Source: Galaxea fascicularis
Taxonomy: Eukaryota > Cnidaria > Anthozoa > Scleractinia > Euphylliidae
Length of the DNA stretch: 64,000 nt
Reading direction: 5' to 3'
NCBI GenBank assembly: GCA_948470475.1
Contig: OX419342.1
Coordinates: 15,071,510-15,135,509 of the forward strand
In this document: piece by piece, positions 24,901 through 33,837 of the stretch
How the letters are laid out: each line of letters starts with the position of its first letter
Numbering within the stretch: the stretch's first letter is position 1
Program-made: the position numbers and the translations under genes
The notes under the pieces: generated by a model
The model's database searches: none
Seen by the model: only the letters and a program-made list of their open reading frames with translations
Told to the model about the DNA's origin: nothing

Positions 24901-27900
24901 TTGACGAAAAATGATCAAAACCACTGCAACTGAAAATCAACCTTGTCATTGAATTACTTTGTGTGTTTTTTGAAATCACGTTTCCGTTGTGACTATGAAT
25001 TATGTCCAAGTTTCTTTGTCGTTTTATAATTGGGTTGTTTCAAGACTTTTACCTATATTCATCATCAACATAAAAAAGCGAAAAAGTTTGCGAAACGAGA
25101 AAGGTATATCAAATGAAATGACGAAAACCAGTTTCACACAAGTTAGAGAATTAGCTTTTGTTCAGTTTTTGTTTAATGAATAGTAGGTGATGTCAGTTTT
25201 CACTGTTTGTTGAACCTCTCCTTAGACTAAGACTCTTCTAAGTTGTCGCCAGGGGCGGTTGGAGGAAGCAAGATCAAACAGTTCAACAGAAAATAATAAT
25301 ATAATGTACCTCATGAATTTTCCGGACTTCAGCGACGCAACTGTTAAAAACAAGGTAACTGAAAGGATTTACTGATTATTTATTATTGACTGGTTACTTT
25401 TGAGGCGGTCCGTATTATTATATACATATATTGATATATACGTATACATCAAGGCCTCGGTCTGAGATTTCCCTTTAATGACCTCACTCTCGGGTAATGC
25501 ACCTGTCAATAGTTTCCCCCAGGGGAGGGGGATCAGGCATACCGACGAGGTTTGACATTTTTGCTTCACATTTTGGTCAATTTTTTCACCCTGGGGCAAA
25601 AATGTTCATTCAGATTCCCCCACCCTAGGGAGATTTTGTAAAACGCCGAAACAACTTAAAGAAACCATATTAAATTCGTCAAATGTAAGAGACTTCCACA
25701 ACGATTAATAATTTTACACGGTTCAAATCACATCCAAACTACTTTACGCCAGCAGATGAAAAATCGATCTATTGGCCAATAGTGTAAAGAAGACACTACT
25801 TTTTTACAAAAATGATTGAAGAAATAAGGTAAACAACTCATCACTGACTCTCTCATGTCAGGTTCAATGGTAGATTTAACGTTGTTTATGGTACTTCTAC
25901 TGTCCACACCAACCAAATGTTGACAATCTTACCGACCCTGGGGCAACACAAATTCGTCAAAATCTCAATCCAAGGGAGGTATTTTTAAGCCAAACCCCGT
26001 GGGTTGGCCCGATTCCCCCCCCCCCTGGGGGAAACCATTGACAAGTGCATAATAAGTAGTATGTATTGAGTGTGCGACCGACCCGGTAAATAACATTAAA
26101 TAAGCATTAGCGCAGTTTAGGGACCGTGTGGCTGTGACAGAACTGTTAGAACCACGCCCATCCGTGGACTGACATTCAGTCAAGGGGTTAGAATGGGAGG
26201 AAAAGACGTATCATCACAGAGTAGTGGCCTATCGCTCGTACAGAATCGACCCGGCTTCATTGTCATCCTGAGGAAAGAGTGAATGGTGCGCATGGTGCAG
26301 GTTAGAGGCTTGTCCAGGTCAAACCATCAGAACTGACGCTTACAGTTCTTGTTGTTTTATTGTAGGTAATGACAGTGAGTGAGGTGTTTGCCAAACAGCT
26401 CATGCAGATAAGTGGATTATCGCCAGATAAAGCGGTTGCCATTCTAGAGAGATACCCCACTCCTAACAGGTACTGCCAGCAACTTATACGATACCTTCAT
26501 GTCAGCGTCGTGGTTGTTTCTTTTACGTCAAGGACCTTCCGCTTATCCAATAAGCAGTTGCTTTCTTTGCACGTCAAACTCGGGAAACCAACTGCTCACA
26601 GGAGACTTTCACCTAGAAAGCGTCTTGCCTTTATTTGAGACGAGGTTTTACGTTTCATTGCACCCATTTTGTGATTTTTGGTTATTCTTGCAGTCTGATT
26701 GGCTCTCAACAGTACAATTTATTCACAAACCGCACTATTTTTTGGCTCGAAATCACATCCTTTTTCAGCCCATCAAAAGTTGGAAATTGGAGTAAACCTG
26801 GCTGAAATGCGGGTAAAAATTATGCAAATTAGCGCATTTTCAAAATGCTCGAACAAAATAACGGAAGCTTTTCTTTAGCTCAGTTTTACAGGATTTGTTA
26901 CACATTTCTTAAAGTTACCTTCAACCAACATCTTATCTAGATCTAAGCTTTCTTTCCATTCTTCCTAACCGCACACAGATGGAAATGTTTACTACTTTGT
27001 TGACAACGTGAATTTTACTTTAGAAGGCTGTAACATCAGGGACATATAAAATTAGCGCTTGTAATAGAGCTCTTTTGAAAGAGCCACTCTTCCTGTTTGA
27101 TGTGCGAGTGTGCAAGATAATAATCTATGCGGTAATCTTTGACACAGTTTGTAATTTCACATGGTCCCGCATTGTATTTGAACAAAACTCAACGTTTTGT
27201 CACAAATGCTGCTTTGTTCACCGAAATTGACTATCTTTTAGCTTAATAACTTCCTGTTGTACTTTTTAAGCAACCTAAACAGCACTATTAAAGTGCTAAC
27301 GTTGAATAACAAGTCGTGTTCGAATATGTCAAGAGAGATCAAAGTAAACTTCTGGCTCAGAGGCGTGAAAAAAGCCTTAACGATTGGATAAAGTCAAATA
27401 TTTTCCCAGTAGATCGCCTGTATTGTCAACCTTGCATAATAATCTGGGAGAAGAGAGCCTGTGCAGGTGTGTGCATCTGCCTCCACCCCTCAAAAAAAGG
27501 AAGAGGAAGGAGCTTTAGTTCAATTTAAAACAAGCTTTGTTAAAAAGGGGGGTCAAATGAACGGACGATAACCCAGATCAAACAAGAATTGAGTAAGTGT
27601 CCGTCGACATATTCACTTCTCTCCAGTCGCTAAAGTTTAGTAGGCGTGTGGCATTCATTACGTGAAGATGTAATATAGTTTGCAGGGTTGCCACGGTCAG
27701 GGAAAAGTAAGGGAAAAACAGATTTTTTTCAAGGTCAGGATAAAGTCAGGGAATTATGTATAAAGTCAGGGAATTTCTAAATTCTACCTGAAAGTCAGTG
27801 AAAAGTCAGGGAATTTTACGTTTGGCTAGCCATTTGGTTTTGGAAAGAGATTCTTTGATAGTAAAGGTGTTTTCATTTCAAAAACTCCTGCACAGGAATT

Positions 27901-30900
27901 GATTTCTGTGGCTTCATTGCTGGCTTTATTGCCTGAGGATTTGCCTCCGATGGTCAATGGAAACTGGTCTTGAGTCAGTGAAAAGTCAGGGAATTGTCAG
28001 GGAATTTTTTCTATCCCAATGAGTGGCAACCCTGAGTTTGTTTTCACCTACCTGTTTTGTTGCAACATTTGTATATCTGTTTTTTTTAGGAGAGAAAACC
28101 AGAATCTACTGAATAGTGTGGTTTTCGTGCTACGTCATTTCATAATGTGATGATGATGATGATAACTTTATTTAAGTCTCAAATCGTTCTAGCCGAACAC
28201 GAGTGCTCTACTAATTGGGGAGACGGTAGCTCAAATAAACTCTCAATTAAATCAAATTTTGGTTTTTGAGGAGAGGGGAAAACCGGAGTACCCGGAGAAA
28301 AACCTCTCGGAGCAGAGTAGAGAACCAACAAACTCAGCCCACTTATAACGCCGAATCCGGGAATCGAACCCGGGACACATTGGTGTAGCAGGGGGGGAGC
28401 AGGGGGGTCAGAACCTCACACCTCCCGTACCCTGTTTTCCCGCTTCCCGTACCTTTATCTCCCGACTCCCGCCCTTTTCAGTTCCCGCCCCCTGTGAATG
28501 AAGAGACTCAAAACATATCCTAGTCATTTAGCAGCACAATTCTTAAGCATTTTCTTAAGCATTTTCAAGGTTATCACTGTCATATGGTCTTTTACTTCGA
28601 GTTTGTAATTCTGAATTGTCACGTGTTTTGATAAAGTTAGACAGTAACTAGATACGCGTTTCGAGGAACCAGTCTGGCGTTTGAAATCGTTTGACATTCT
28701 TAATTATCGATTGGCAAATCTAGGAACATCTTAAAAAGTATTCCATATGCTGAGGAGGCCACACTGATCTCCTTCTACTCCAAATGGTTGTTGGACCTGA
28801 CAAGTCTGTCTCCTCTTCTGAGTAGAGAGTGACTTTGTCTAATAGACTTTTCCACGGCTACAGGTGTATGTCAACTTTCGGCTTTGTTCAGGTAGCGAAA
28901 ATCTATCGACGCTGCTAGAAAGAGCACCCTAAAATCCGTAGTGAAATGGTCAAGTTTGAGAGTCACATCTTTAGATCTTGCAAAAAATTGAAAATATGGT
29001 TCTACAAGGTCGTATAAGTGTGTATGCTGGGGGTTCAATCTTGCCTCCAGAATAGGGTTAGATACATTATGCTGGCATAATTTCGGGCATTATGTTATAA
29101 TCTAAAGTAACGAGCATAATGCCGGCATGATGACTAAAATTAACGTCTTCAGCTTCGTTGTGATGAGGTTTTCAGCATACACGTGAGTTTTTGTTGAGTT
29201 TAAGCATGTGATGGATAAAGCGCTCACTTTTTAAACGACTGAGCACTGTGGGCACTGTACAAATGACAGCACACTGACTTTTATGGCTTGCACTTTGGTT
29301 AATACATGTAACATGGTATGTTCTGAGTTGACTTTCAGTAAGTCATTTATCCTCAGTAAGTTTTACCTCCTTGTAGCTCTTATAAAACTGAATTTTTAAA
29401 TGGAGCATAATGCAAAAACACAAGCATAATTTTGAACATGATGCCATGTTTTCAGGGGTGACGCATATTGCTCAAATTTTCGAGTTTAATATATCTAACC
29501 CTAGGCCCAGCATGCCGTTCTCTAACATTTCCCGACTTTGTGAAGCTATGATTTTGCGATTTTAAAAGATACAACTCCAAAACTTGGCTATTGTATTAAT
29601 TTTAAGATGCTATTTCCAGCAGTTACATGGCCATTACTAGTAAAAGTTCATGGGAAGGTCTATTTCATCAGATTCCATATCACGTTCACCTCGGCAGTCT
29701 GAAAGAATGAACGTTTCCTCAGTAAGTTGCAACCAGCCATCACATGGTATTCCACGTACAGACTTTTCACTGTCGCACCGAAAAATACTAAGACCTAATA
29801 AAATGGTCTTGAGGTTTTTGAGATATTCTTCTAACCAAGTCGTACACTCAGCCTTGCTTGTCTTGTTCATCTCTTTTGACAGCTTACTCGACGCATGTGC
29901 AGTGATGACGCTTGCCATTTTATGACCTATGCAGTAGCCACCGTAAAAGAGTTTACATTTTCACTGAAAGTAAGCCTGTTTTTCAGCCCAAGTGCGAATT
30001 TTCGTTTTCTCGATTGCTCAGAAGCTAAATACGAGTCAAATAACATTTTGAATTCTTGTTTTCGAAAGTATTCTAACGCATTAATAAATTACAAAAAATT
30101 AGCGTTTTGTATATATCTCCCACTTCCCGTTCTCTTAGACCTTCTGCTTCGACCCCTTTACTCTCTCGCCCCCCGTGCACCTCCCGTCCCCCTGTCCCCC
30201 TCCACATTGGTGGAAGGCGAGCGCTCTCACCACTCCTCCAACCCTGCATCCCATGTCGGTCGGTCGATCACGAAAATATTTTCTTATGGAAAAAAGTATT
30301 TATTATCTAGATGCAAATTGCCTGAATTGTATTGAATGCAAACAACTAACAACGTTTTTCTACATTTTGCAACAGAGATCAGTCAGTTATCCGTGAGTCA
30401 GCTAAGGTAACAGAATTAGCCAAGGTTCCTGGGTTGCTTCGTTATCGCACGTAGCCTGTCATTTGACAGAATATTGAGCAAACCTTTTGGACACATGTTA
30501 GCGTTAGTTTAAAACAAAATCCAATAGGAAGGTTGACAATACAGGCGACCTACTGGGAAAATATTTGACTTTATCGAATCGCTAAGGCTTTTCTCACACC
30601 TCAGCAAGGACTTTATTTCGATCTCGCCGACGTATTCGAACACGACTTGTTATTCAACGTTAGCACTTTAATAGTGCTGTTTAGGGTTCTTGAAAAGTAC
30701 AACAGGGAAGTTATTAGGCTAAAAGATAGTCAATTTCGGTGAACAAAGCAGCATTTGTGACAAAACGTTTTGTCTAAATACAATGCGGGACCGTGTAAAC
30801 TTGCAAACTGTGTCAAAGGTGACCGCATAGATTATTATCTTGCACACTCGCACATCAAACAGGAAGAGTGGCTCTTTCAAAAGAGCTCTATTACAAGCGC

Positions 30901-32915
30901 TAATTTTATATGTCCCTGATGTTACAGCCTTCTAAAGTAAAATTCACGTTGTCAACAAAGTAGTACACATTTCCATCTGTGTGCGGTTAGGAAGAATGGA
31001 AAAGAAGCTTAGATCTAGATAAGATGTTGGTTGAAGGTAACTTTAAGAAATGTGTAACAAATTCTGTAAAACTGAGCTAAAGAAAAGCTTCCGTTATTTT
31101 GTTCGAGCATTTTGAAAATGCGCTAATTTGCATAATTTTCACCCGCCTTTCGGCCAGGTTTACTCCAATTTCTAACTTTTCAATTTTTCGCTAAAGCGGA
31201 GACTCGCTGGAGCTTTTGAATATTGTTTTTGAAAAAAAAATCGAATTTTTGCAACTGGCCACGGATTCTCGATAGTTACTGACAACGGCTCTTAAATATC
31301 AAAAAAACTGTGTGATTTCAAAATGGGTGTAATAAAGTGGTAATTGAACTTCGATTCGTGCAATTTTGGTCCAAAATCATACTTGTGATTTCAAATCGAA
31401 CTCGCGCTGAACGCTCGTTCGATTTTGTAATCACGCGTTTGATTTCAGACCAAATTACACTCCACTCAATTCAATTACCTTTATGAATAGTTGGGTGTGA
31501 TGTTCAATCCTGTTTCTTCAGGAAATTATTTTTCAGTTTGATTTGATTTTGTTTCGTTAACCAATTGAAGGGAAACCAAACCGAATTCTGATTATTTCGT
31601 TAGTACTTTCTTATCACTTACAGCTGGTTTGGAATTGTTGTGCTGGGTTATTGTAGCTGGCACAAAATATTGTACTTCGTGGGAATTAAACGTATCACCT
31701 AAACTCCATTGAAAATGGAGTGGTGACCTGATACAACGTAATTATAACAAATTTATGTTAATGGTAATTAGTAAGACTGCCTTGTAAAAATGGCAGGGCA
31801 AATTAGTGGTGAAATTAAATGTAACAATCCTTTGTTTCTTGTTTTCTGTTTAGACTTCTTGATGCTTATAAATTACAAAGCAGTAGAAATGACAGGGAGT
31901 TGCTTTTATCTGGTTTGAAATGCGGCAAGAACCAAAGGTTGGGTGCTTGTTGTGAACTCGCACAGATGATTAGAGGATTGTGGTCAATTTGTTTTATGAA
32001 CGATTCAAGCATGGGCATAATTTCGAAGAATATTATAAACAAACAGGTTGAGCATCACTTTTACAGCAAATATCAGATTTTCGATTACCATTTTTCTTAA
32101 AGAATTCAAAAAGCGTATTGAATCCATGTGAAATGATCCCTACGTTTGTGACTTACGCGAAAACAGCTCAGCTGTACAAAGGAACAGCAATTAAACTGCC
32201 CAATCAAATTTGCCGCCATTTTAGTCCACCATTCGCATTAGTCTCCTCTCGGGTCTTCTTGGTTTGGCAGGAGTTGTGACGTATGTTCAGGAGCACATGA
32301 CTTAAGTCTTGCTCTCATCTGTTTAAATCTGACAGATTTAGGATATCGCCTGGAGATTTAAGCTTACTCTAACTACTTAAGCTCGAGCGAGACGTGTTTT
32401 CACGGGTTCCTGAATCTGCGTCACAGACATTGTCATATGTGCCTATCATGAGCCTTCCGACCCTCTTATCAGCGGGTTGGGTCGATCGCAAAAAATAGGA
32501 TTTTCAAGTTTTAAAAAAAATCATTAAAAATTCGCGTTTTGTTCGGATCGAAATGTTTTTCGCTGAAGATTACAGGGTGATGTTTAGAGAAAATAAATAT
32601 TAAAAAAATCGTTATTTGCATTTTACAACGGGAAATGGAAAATCTTGTAGTTATTTTTACGTAGCTAAATCTGTGTTATATCTGATAGACGTTGGACAGC
32701 ACCCCTTCCAACACTGGAAGTGGGGCGCTCACCACTTTCCTTCTTGCAAGGTTGTTATAGTTACAAACTCACTGCATGGGTGGAGACGTATGTCCACGGT
32801 AATTACACCATCGCATTTCAAAACGTTATTATTTTGCTTGAAATCTTGCAGAAATCTGGGGCCAGCTCTCAGCAGATTGATCTACCAACTGTACTGCTTG
32901 CCTACCTTGTGTTGA
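4645..32915 (+). CDS. MUS81: MUS81 structure-specific endonuclease subunit, 18 exons, 619 aa
   Basis: MUS81 is the nuclear ERCC4-family catalytic subunit that, with an EME partner, cuts branched DNA at stalled forks and recombination intermediates. Exons: 4645-4761, 8922-8994, 9327-9389, 9923-10029, 12182-12277, 15801-15881, 17801-17889, 18479-18778, 19589-19638, 19964-20062, 20378-20455, 20584-20696, 23754-23870, 24699-24794, 25226-25354, 26366-26469, 31854-31937, 32852-32915. They sum to 1860 nt and stay in frame. The product opens with [16 protein letters not shown] and an N-terminal helix-hairpin-helix (about 10-85), then a winged helix (about 130-220), a variable Ser-rich linker from exon 8, the nuclease domain with LCVDINET (333-339) and the catalytic ERKRMDD (402-408), and a C-terminal (HhH)2 region ending [16 protein letters not shown]. 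Catalytic residues are intact. It is slightly longer than the human protein (551) because of the linker. Intron 2 uses a GC donor. All other junctions are GT-AG. Confidence 0.95.
5119..5730. mobile_element. Inverted-repeat pair with hammerhead-like cores (Penelope-associated?)
   Basis: Arms of about 115 bp at 5119-5234 and 5607-5730 are inverted copies sharing blocks such as ACCGGTCAGATAATAAACAA and AGTTGACAAGATCT. Read outward, each arm carries hammerhead-type signatures. The left arm (minus) has CTGATGA, about 17 nt, then GAAACCGGTC. The right arm (plus) has GATGA, a GTCT...AGAC stem and an eroded AACCGGTC. Hammerhead ribozymes are known in Penelope-like elements, and a Penelope remnant lies 0.8 kb downstream. 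The spacer holds C-rich and G-rich runs. The ribozyme reading is an inference from degenerate motifs. Confidence 0.5.
6081..6213. mobile_element. Short hairpin MITE in MUS81 intron 1
   Basis: The ends GGGTATCCTTGATGGGTG and CACCCATCAAGGATGCC are inverted, and inner blocks TCAGACCTCAG / CTGAGGTCTGA extend the symmetry, giving a hairpin of about 130 bp. No ORF is present. A related CATTTCTCGAAA end occurs again near 52560. Confidence 0.55.
6540..8060 (+). mobile_element. Penelope-like element remnant with GIY-YIG 3' end
   Basis: A frame at 7592-7852 encodes the C-terminal GIY-YIG endonuclease region typical of Penelope-like retroelements: [16 protein letters not shown], then [21 protein letters not shown] frameshifted tail [10 protein letters not shown] follows near 7875. 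The stretch 6560-6714 carries the preceding segment ([11 protein letters not shown]), which in this family directly precedes the KTKPQLVN block now found after 7586. The two halves are separated by a MITE at 6715-7581. At about 8000-8022, CATGAGATTGCCGAAAC looks like an eroded hammerhead core. The copy is 5'-truncated and dead. Confidence 0.7.
6715..7581. mobile_element. 867-bp hAT-like MITE inserted in the Penelope remnant
   Basis: The ends CAGGGCTCAAAGTT and AACTTTGAGCCCTG are perfect inverted repeats, flanked by the 5-bp duplication AGAAT (6710-6714 and 7582-7586). Inside, GTGCGCCTAAAA occurs three times (near 6768, 7494 and 7515) and GGTCGCA blocks recur near both ends. CAGGG termini point to hAT-like transposons; the 5-bp duplication is shorter than the usual 8 bp. 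Internal frames are short and I recognise no transposase. Confidence 0.75.
8311..8780. mobile_element. TA-flanked MITE (CAGT ends, GCGACCAC family)
   Basis: The left end CAGTGAACTCTCTCATAGCG and the right end TCGCTTAAGAGAGAGTTGACT are imperfect inverted repeats, with TA at the boundaries. The repeated GCGACCAC / GTGACCAC subterminal blocks match the second copy at 39959-40129. The features fit a Tc1/mariner-derived non-autonomous family. It lies in MUS81 intron 1. Confidence 0.55.
8995..9000 (+). other. Non-canonical GC splice donor of MUS81 intron 2
   Basis: Exon 2 must end at 8994 to keep the conserved stretch [20 protein letters not shown] in frame with exon 3 (acceptor TATAG|GTGAAATG at 9326/9327). 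The donor is then GCAAGT, the known GC-AG class that keeps the rest of the consensus. The nearby GT at 8999 would put an early stop in exon 3. Confidence 0.85.
10030..12181. other. MUS81 intron 4: mostly unique AT-rich DNA
   Basis: Apart from the MITE at 11422-11602 it holds a (CAA)n run near 11031 followed by A- and T-rich sequence to about 11250, which looks like the inverted 3' end of a retroposon. No additional coding exon is needed or seen. Confidence 0.45.
11422..11602. mobile_element. 181-bp MITE carrying CRE and ATGG-type sites
   Basis: The ends TATAGAGGGTTTTCACATGA and TCATGTGAGGGAAAACGCACTATA are imperfect inverted repeats; the second halves CGGCCATGTTGG and CCAATATGGCC extend the pairing. 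The left arm contains TGACGTCA followed by CGGCGGCCATGTTGG. It lies in MUS81 intron 4. Confidence 0.6.
12278..14488. other. MUS81 intron 5, 5' part: retroposon debris
   Basis: Near 13030-13150 the sequence TTACAAACTTTATTGATCC followed by A/T-rich DNA resembles the inverted 3' end of a non-LTR retroposon, and a similar ACTTTATTGATTCGTC stretch occurs at 24000. No coding exon is evident. Confidence 0.35.
14493..15309. mobile_element. 817-bp TTAA-flanked DNA transposon (piggyBac/Kolobok-type, non-autonomous)
   Basis: The inverted ends AGACCCATAACGGACCAATA and TATTGGTCCGTCATGGGTCT, continuing to GCTTTGCGCG / CGCGCAAAGC, are flanked by TTAA at 14489-14492 and 15310-15313. TTAA duplication is characteristic of piggyBac and Kolobok elements. 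A 112-codon frame at 14934-15272 starts with a hydrophobic stretch ([18 protein letters not shown]) but has no recognisable domain. It lies in MUS81 intron 5. Confidence 0.7.
16220..16352. repeat. GTGCAC-rich subterminal repeats, left
   Basis: Seven GTGCAC palindromes, many in the form AGTGCACTAG or GGTGCACTA, are packed into about 130 bp. The matching cluster (six copies) lies at 16768-16890, on the other side of the F-box ORF. Clustered subterminal motifs are often transposase-binding sites (inference). Confidence 0.7.
16474..16752 (+). CDS. F-box protein fragment (92 aa) carried by a transposon
   Basis: The 92-residue frame opens with a clear F-box at residues 4-46: [20 protein letters not shown], then [19 protein letters not shown]-boxes bind SKP1 and deliver substrates to SCF ubiquitin ligases. 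The remaining 45 residues ([20 protein letters not shown]) could be the start of a substrate-binding repeat region, which is missing, so as it stands the protein would be a SKP1-binding stub. It has no intron and no internal stop and lies inside MUS81 intron 6 between GTGCAC-rich transposon ends. It is probably a captured gene fragment; whether it is expressed is unknown. Confidence 0.65.
   Translation: MNFNLLPENVILHIFSFISFKPLRGTISLVCKKWHRICEDPTILRRASAEEFQSIRLSEDLTYQQLQNIVERVIWVYTADIKLLDLAKTDVS
16768..16890. repeat. GTGCAC-rich subterminal repeats, right
   Basis: Six GTGCAC copies plus related GGTACACC and GGTGCGGTGC variants mirror the left cluster. The region starts 16 bp after the F-box stop codon. 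Confidence 0.7.
21157..21435 (+). CDS. Small transposon-borne ORF (92 aa), function unknown
   Basis: The frame encodes a basic/polar peptide containing [20 protein letters not shown] and [19 protein letters not shown]. The inverted copy at 29637-29918 keeps the frame open with a handful of changes, about half of them silent by my count, which looks closer to neutral drift than to strong protein constraint. No known domain is recognised. It may be a remnant of a captured exon or of an ancestral transposase. Confidence 0.35.
   Translation: MSSVITAHASSKLSKEMNKTSKAECTTWLEKYLKNLKTILLGLSIFRCDSEKSVRGIPSDGGLQLTEETFILSDCRGEHDMESDEIDLPTVF
21868..21936 (-). other. tRNA-like core of SINE (pseudo-tRNA, GGT-anticodon-like loop)
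   Basis: Read on the minus strand, GGCTTCA pairs imperfectly with TGAAGTC, and GCTC/GAGC forms a D stem. The anticodon loop CCGGTAT would give GGT (Thr) but has C instead of T at position 33. The T arm is ACGGG-TTCAAGC-CTCGT. It is a SINE promoter rather than a working tRNA gene. Confidence 0.6.
22117..22186 (-). other. tRNA-like core of second SINE unit
   Basis: This has the same architecture as the neighbouring unit at 21868 and nearly the same sequence, so it carries the same internal A-box and B-box-like elements and the same T33-to-C defect. Confidence 0.6.
24012..24248. mobile_element. MITE with ACACATTGTTGC terminal repeats
   Basis: GCAAACGAGGACACATTGTTGC near 24019 is inverted at 24220-24241 as GCAACAATGTGTCCTTGTTTGC, and subterminal ACATTTGTTGCGGACACAAA blocks are also inverted. 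The overlapping open frames on both strands are by-products of this symmetry. It lies in MUS81 intron 13, next to an A/T-rich retroposon tail at 23985-24012. Confidence 0.6.
25498..26050. mobile_element. MITE with TGCACCTGTCAATAGTTTCC ends
   Basis: The left end TGCACCTGTCAATAGTTTCC and the right end GGAAACCATTGACAAGTGCA are imperfect inverted repeats, each followed inward by a run of C residues (CCCCCAGGGG type). Internal CCCTGGGGCAA motifs recur. The whole element fits inside MUS81 intron 15. Confidence 0.6.
26765..27442 (+). repeat. Long inverted arm B (about 670 bp)
   Basis: This arm is closely matched by the reverse complement of 30518-31195, for example ATTAGCGCTTGTAATAGAGC and CAAGATAATAATCTATGCGG in both. 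The pair could be the long terminal inverted repeats of a foldback-type element, with everything between them inserted later, or two independent insertions of one family. Both arms lie in MUS81 intron 16. Confidence 0.7.
27683..28034. mobile_element. 352-bp MITE with CAGGGTTGCCAC ends
   Basis: Perfect inverted ends CAGGGTTGCCAC / GTGGCAACCCTG (apart from the GGTCAG and GATAG flanks inside) are bounded by the direct repeat AGTTTG (27677-27682 and 28035-28040). GTCAGGGAATT-like units repeat near both ends. The CAGGG termini suggest a hAT-like family with a short (5-6 bp) duplication. Confidence 0.75.
28386..30204 (-). mobile_element. hAT-like element, copy A' (1.8 kb)
   Basis: This is the inverted counterpart of 20892-23212 without the SINE insert. 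It starts TAGCAGGGGGGGAGC and ends at CCCCCTCCA, with an 8-bp target duplication CATTGGTG (28378-28385 and 30205-30212) inside a SINE. The 8-bp duplication with YAG-type G-rich ends fits a non-autonomous hAT. Its 93-residue ORF is at 29637-29918. Confidence 0.75.
29637..29918 (-). CDS. Small transposon-borne ORF, copy in A' (93 aa)
   Basis: This is the homologue of the ORF at 21157-21435, reading [20 protein letters not shown], and it differs at only a few residues (for example K to E and G to W). No domain is recognised. Both copies lie inside MUS81 introns; there is no sign of their own promoter. Confidence 0.35.
   Translation of the reverse strand: MASVITAHASSKLSKEMNKTSKAECTTWLEEYLKNLKTILLGLSIFRCDSEKSVRGIPCDGWLQLTEETFILSDCRGERDMESDEIDLPMNFY
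30518..31195 (-). repeat. Long inverted arm B' (about 670 bp)
   Basis: It is the reverse complement of arm B at 26765-27442. Similarity ends sharply at TTGTCAACCTTCCTATTGG (B') against TTGTCAACCTTGCATAATAA (B), which defines one arm boundary. Confidence 0.7.
31290..31500. repeat. Hairpin MITE-like repeat (GTAATTGAACTTCG family)
   Basis: AAATGGGTGTAATAAAGTGG with the following AATTGAACTTCGATTCG is partly mirrored by CTCAATTCAATTACC. The same units recur inverted at 34175-34290 and inside 33540-33760, so this is a dispersed non-autonomous family. It is in MUS81 intron 16. Confidence 0.5.
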
Positions 32916-32993
32916 GTTTGGAAGAAACTCAGAAAGTCGGTCACAGCCACGCACCGTGACGCACAATGGATGTATCGTATTGTTGCAGAAGAA

Positions 32994-32999
32994 AATAAA
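32994..32999 (+). terminator. MUS81 polyadenylation signal
   Basis: AATAAA lies 79 bp after the MUS81 stop codon, a normal distance for a short 3' UTR. Confidence 0.5.
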
Positions 33000-33583
33000 A
33001 AACAGTGGTAGACAACACAACAATGGCGTTCTGAGAACCTTGTGAGTCGAGTGCTGGACAGCCTCACAAGGCAACTAGAGTTATCTGTTACCGCCACAAG
33101 GAACACCTCATGGGAGTGTCAGATATCTGGGAGTTATTTTTGTCAGGCTCCCAGTCGGTCGAAACTTAAAGACAGATTCTGAACTTTCAGTTGATAAGAC
33201 GGCAATGATCATTCTACATCGATTTACCTAACCTACTTATTGATTTGTCCTTTCCTCTTTTTTGACATGAAACAAGTAAATCTTTTATTTTCTATTTTTA
33301 TTTCGTTTTCTCGGTCATATTAAAGTTTATATGAAAGTAGTAAACCAGTAACAACAAAAGTGTTCAGTTAAGCTCATACCGGTTCCTATAGCCACGAGGC
33401 AGCTGACATTAACCTAAGATCTACAAAAAAACATGAGTCGAAGGTTAGCAGCCATGGATAGCTGTTTTTTAATGAAGTAAATTGAACACCCTTTCTTGAG
33501 AAATTTCGTTTGTGACAGAACACGGAGTCTAATTGGGGAGCTTTATAATGGTAATTGAACTGAGTGGAGTGCAATTTGTATAG

Positions 33584-33591
33584 GTAATCAC

Positions 33592-33639
<48 letters not shown>

Positions 33640-33696
33640 TCAAAGACCACAAATTGCACTCGCCCTACGGGCTCGTGCAATTTTGTTGGTCTTTGA

Positions 33697-33744
<48 letters not shown>

Positions 33745-33752
33745 GTGATTAC
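33584..33752. mobile_element. Near-perfect palindromic MITE (arms about 79 bp)
   Basis: GTAATCACATGATTTTTCTC to ACAAATTGCACTCG is mirrored almost base for base by CGTGCAATTTTG to GAGAAAAATCATGTGATTAC, with a spacer CCCTACGGGCT. The transcript would form a single long hairpin. Related sequence surrounds it on both sides. Confidence 0.8.
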
Positions 33753-33837
33753 TTATTAATAATACACTTGAAAAAATAGACTACTTATAAAGCTTCAAGC
33801 CCATACATTGACTACTGAGGTACGCAGAAGGCATTGC

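Larger units (their letters stand above)
28148..30255 (-). mobile_element. Second SINE family, interrupted by copy A'
   Basis: On the minus strand a tRNA-like head (GCAGGGTTGG, GTGGTGAGAGCGCTC) at about 30205-30255 is followed, after the 1.8-kb insert, by CCCGGGTTCGATTCCCGG (a B box) at about 28354-28372. A 200-bp body follows, with an ATC microsatellite tail at 28148-28162. The tail and body resemble SINEs mobilised by RTE-type LINEs (inference). Confidence 0.65.
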
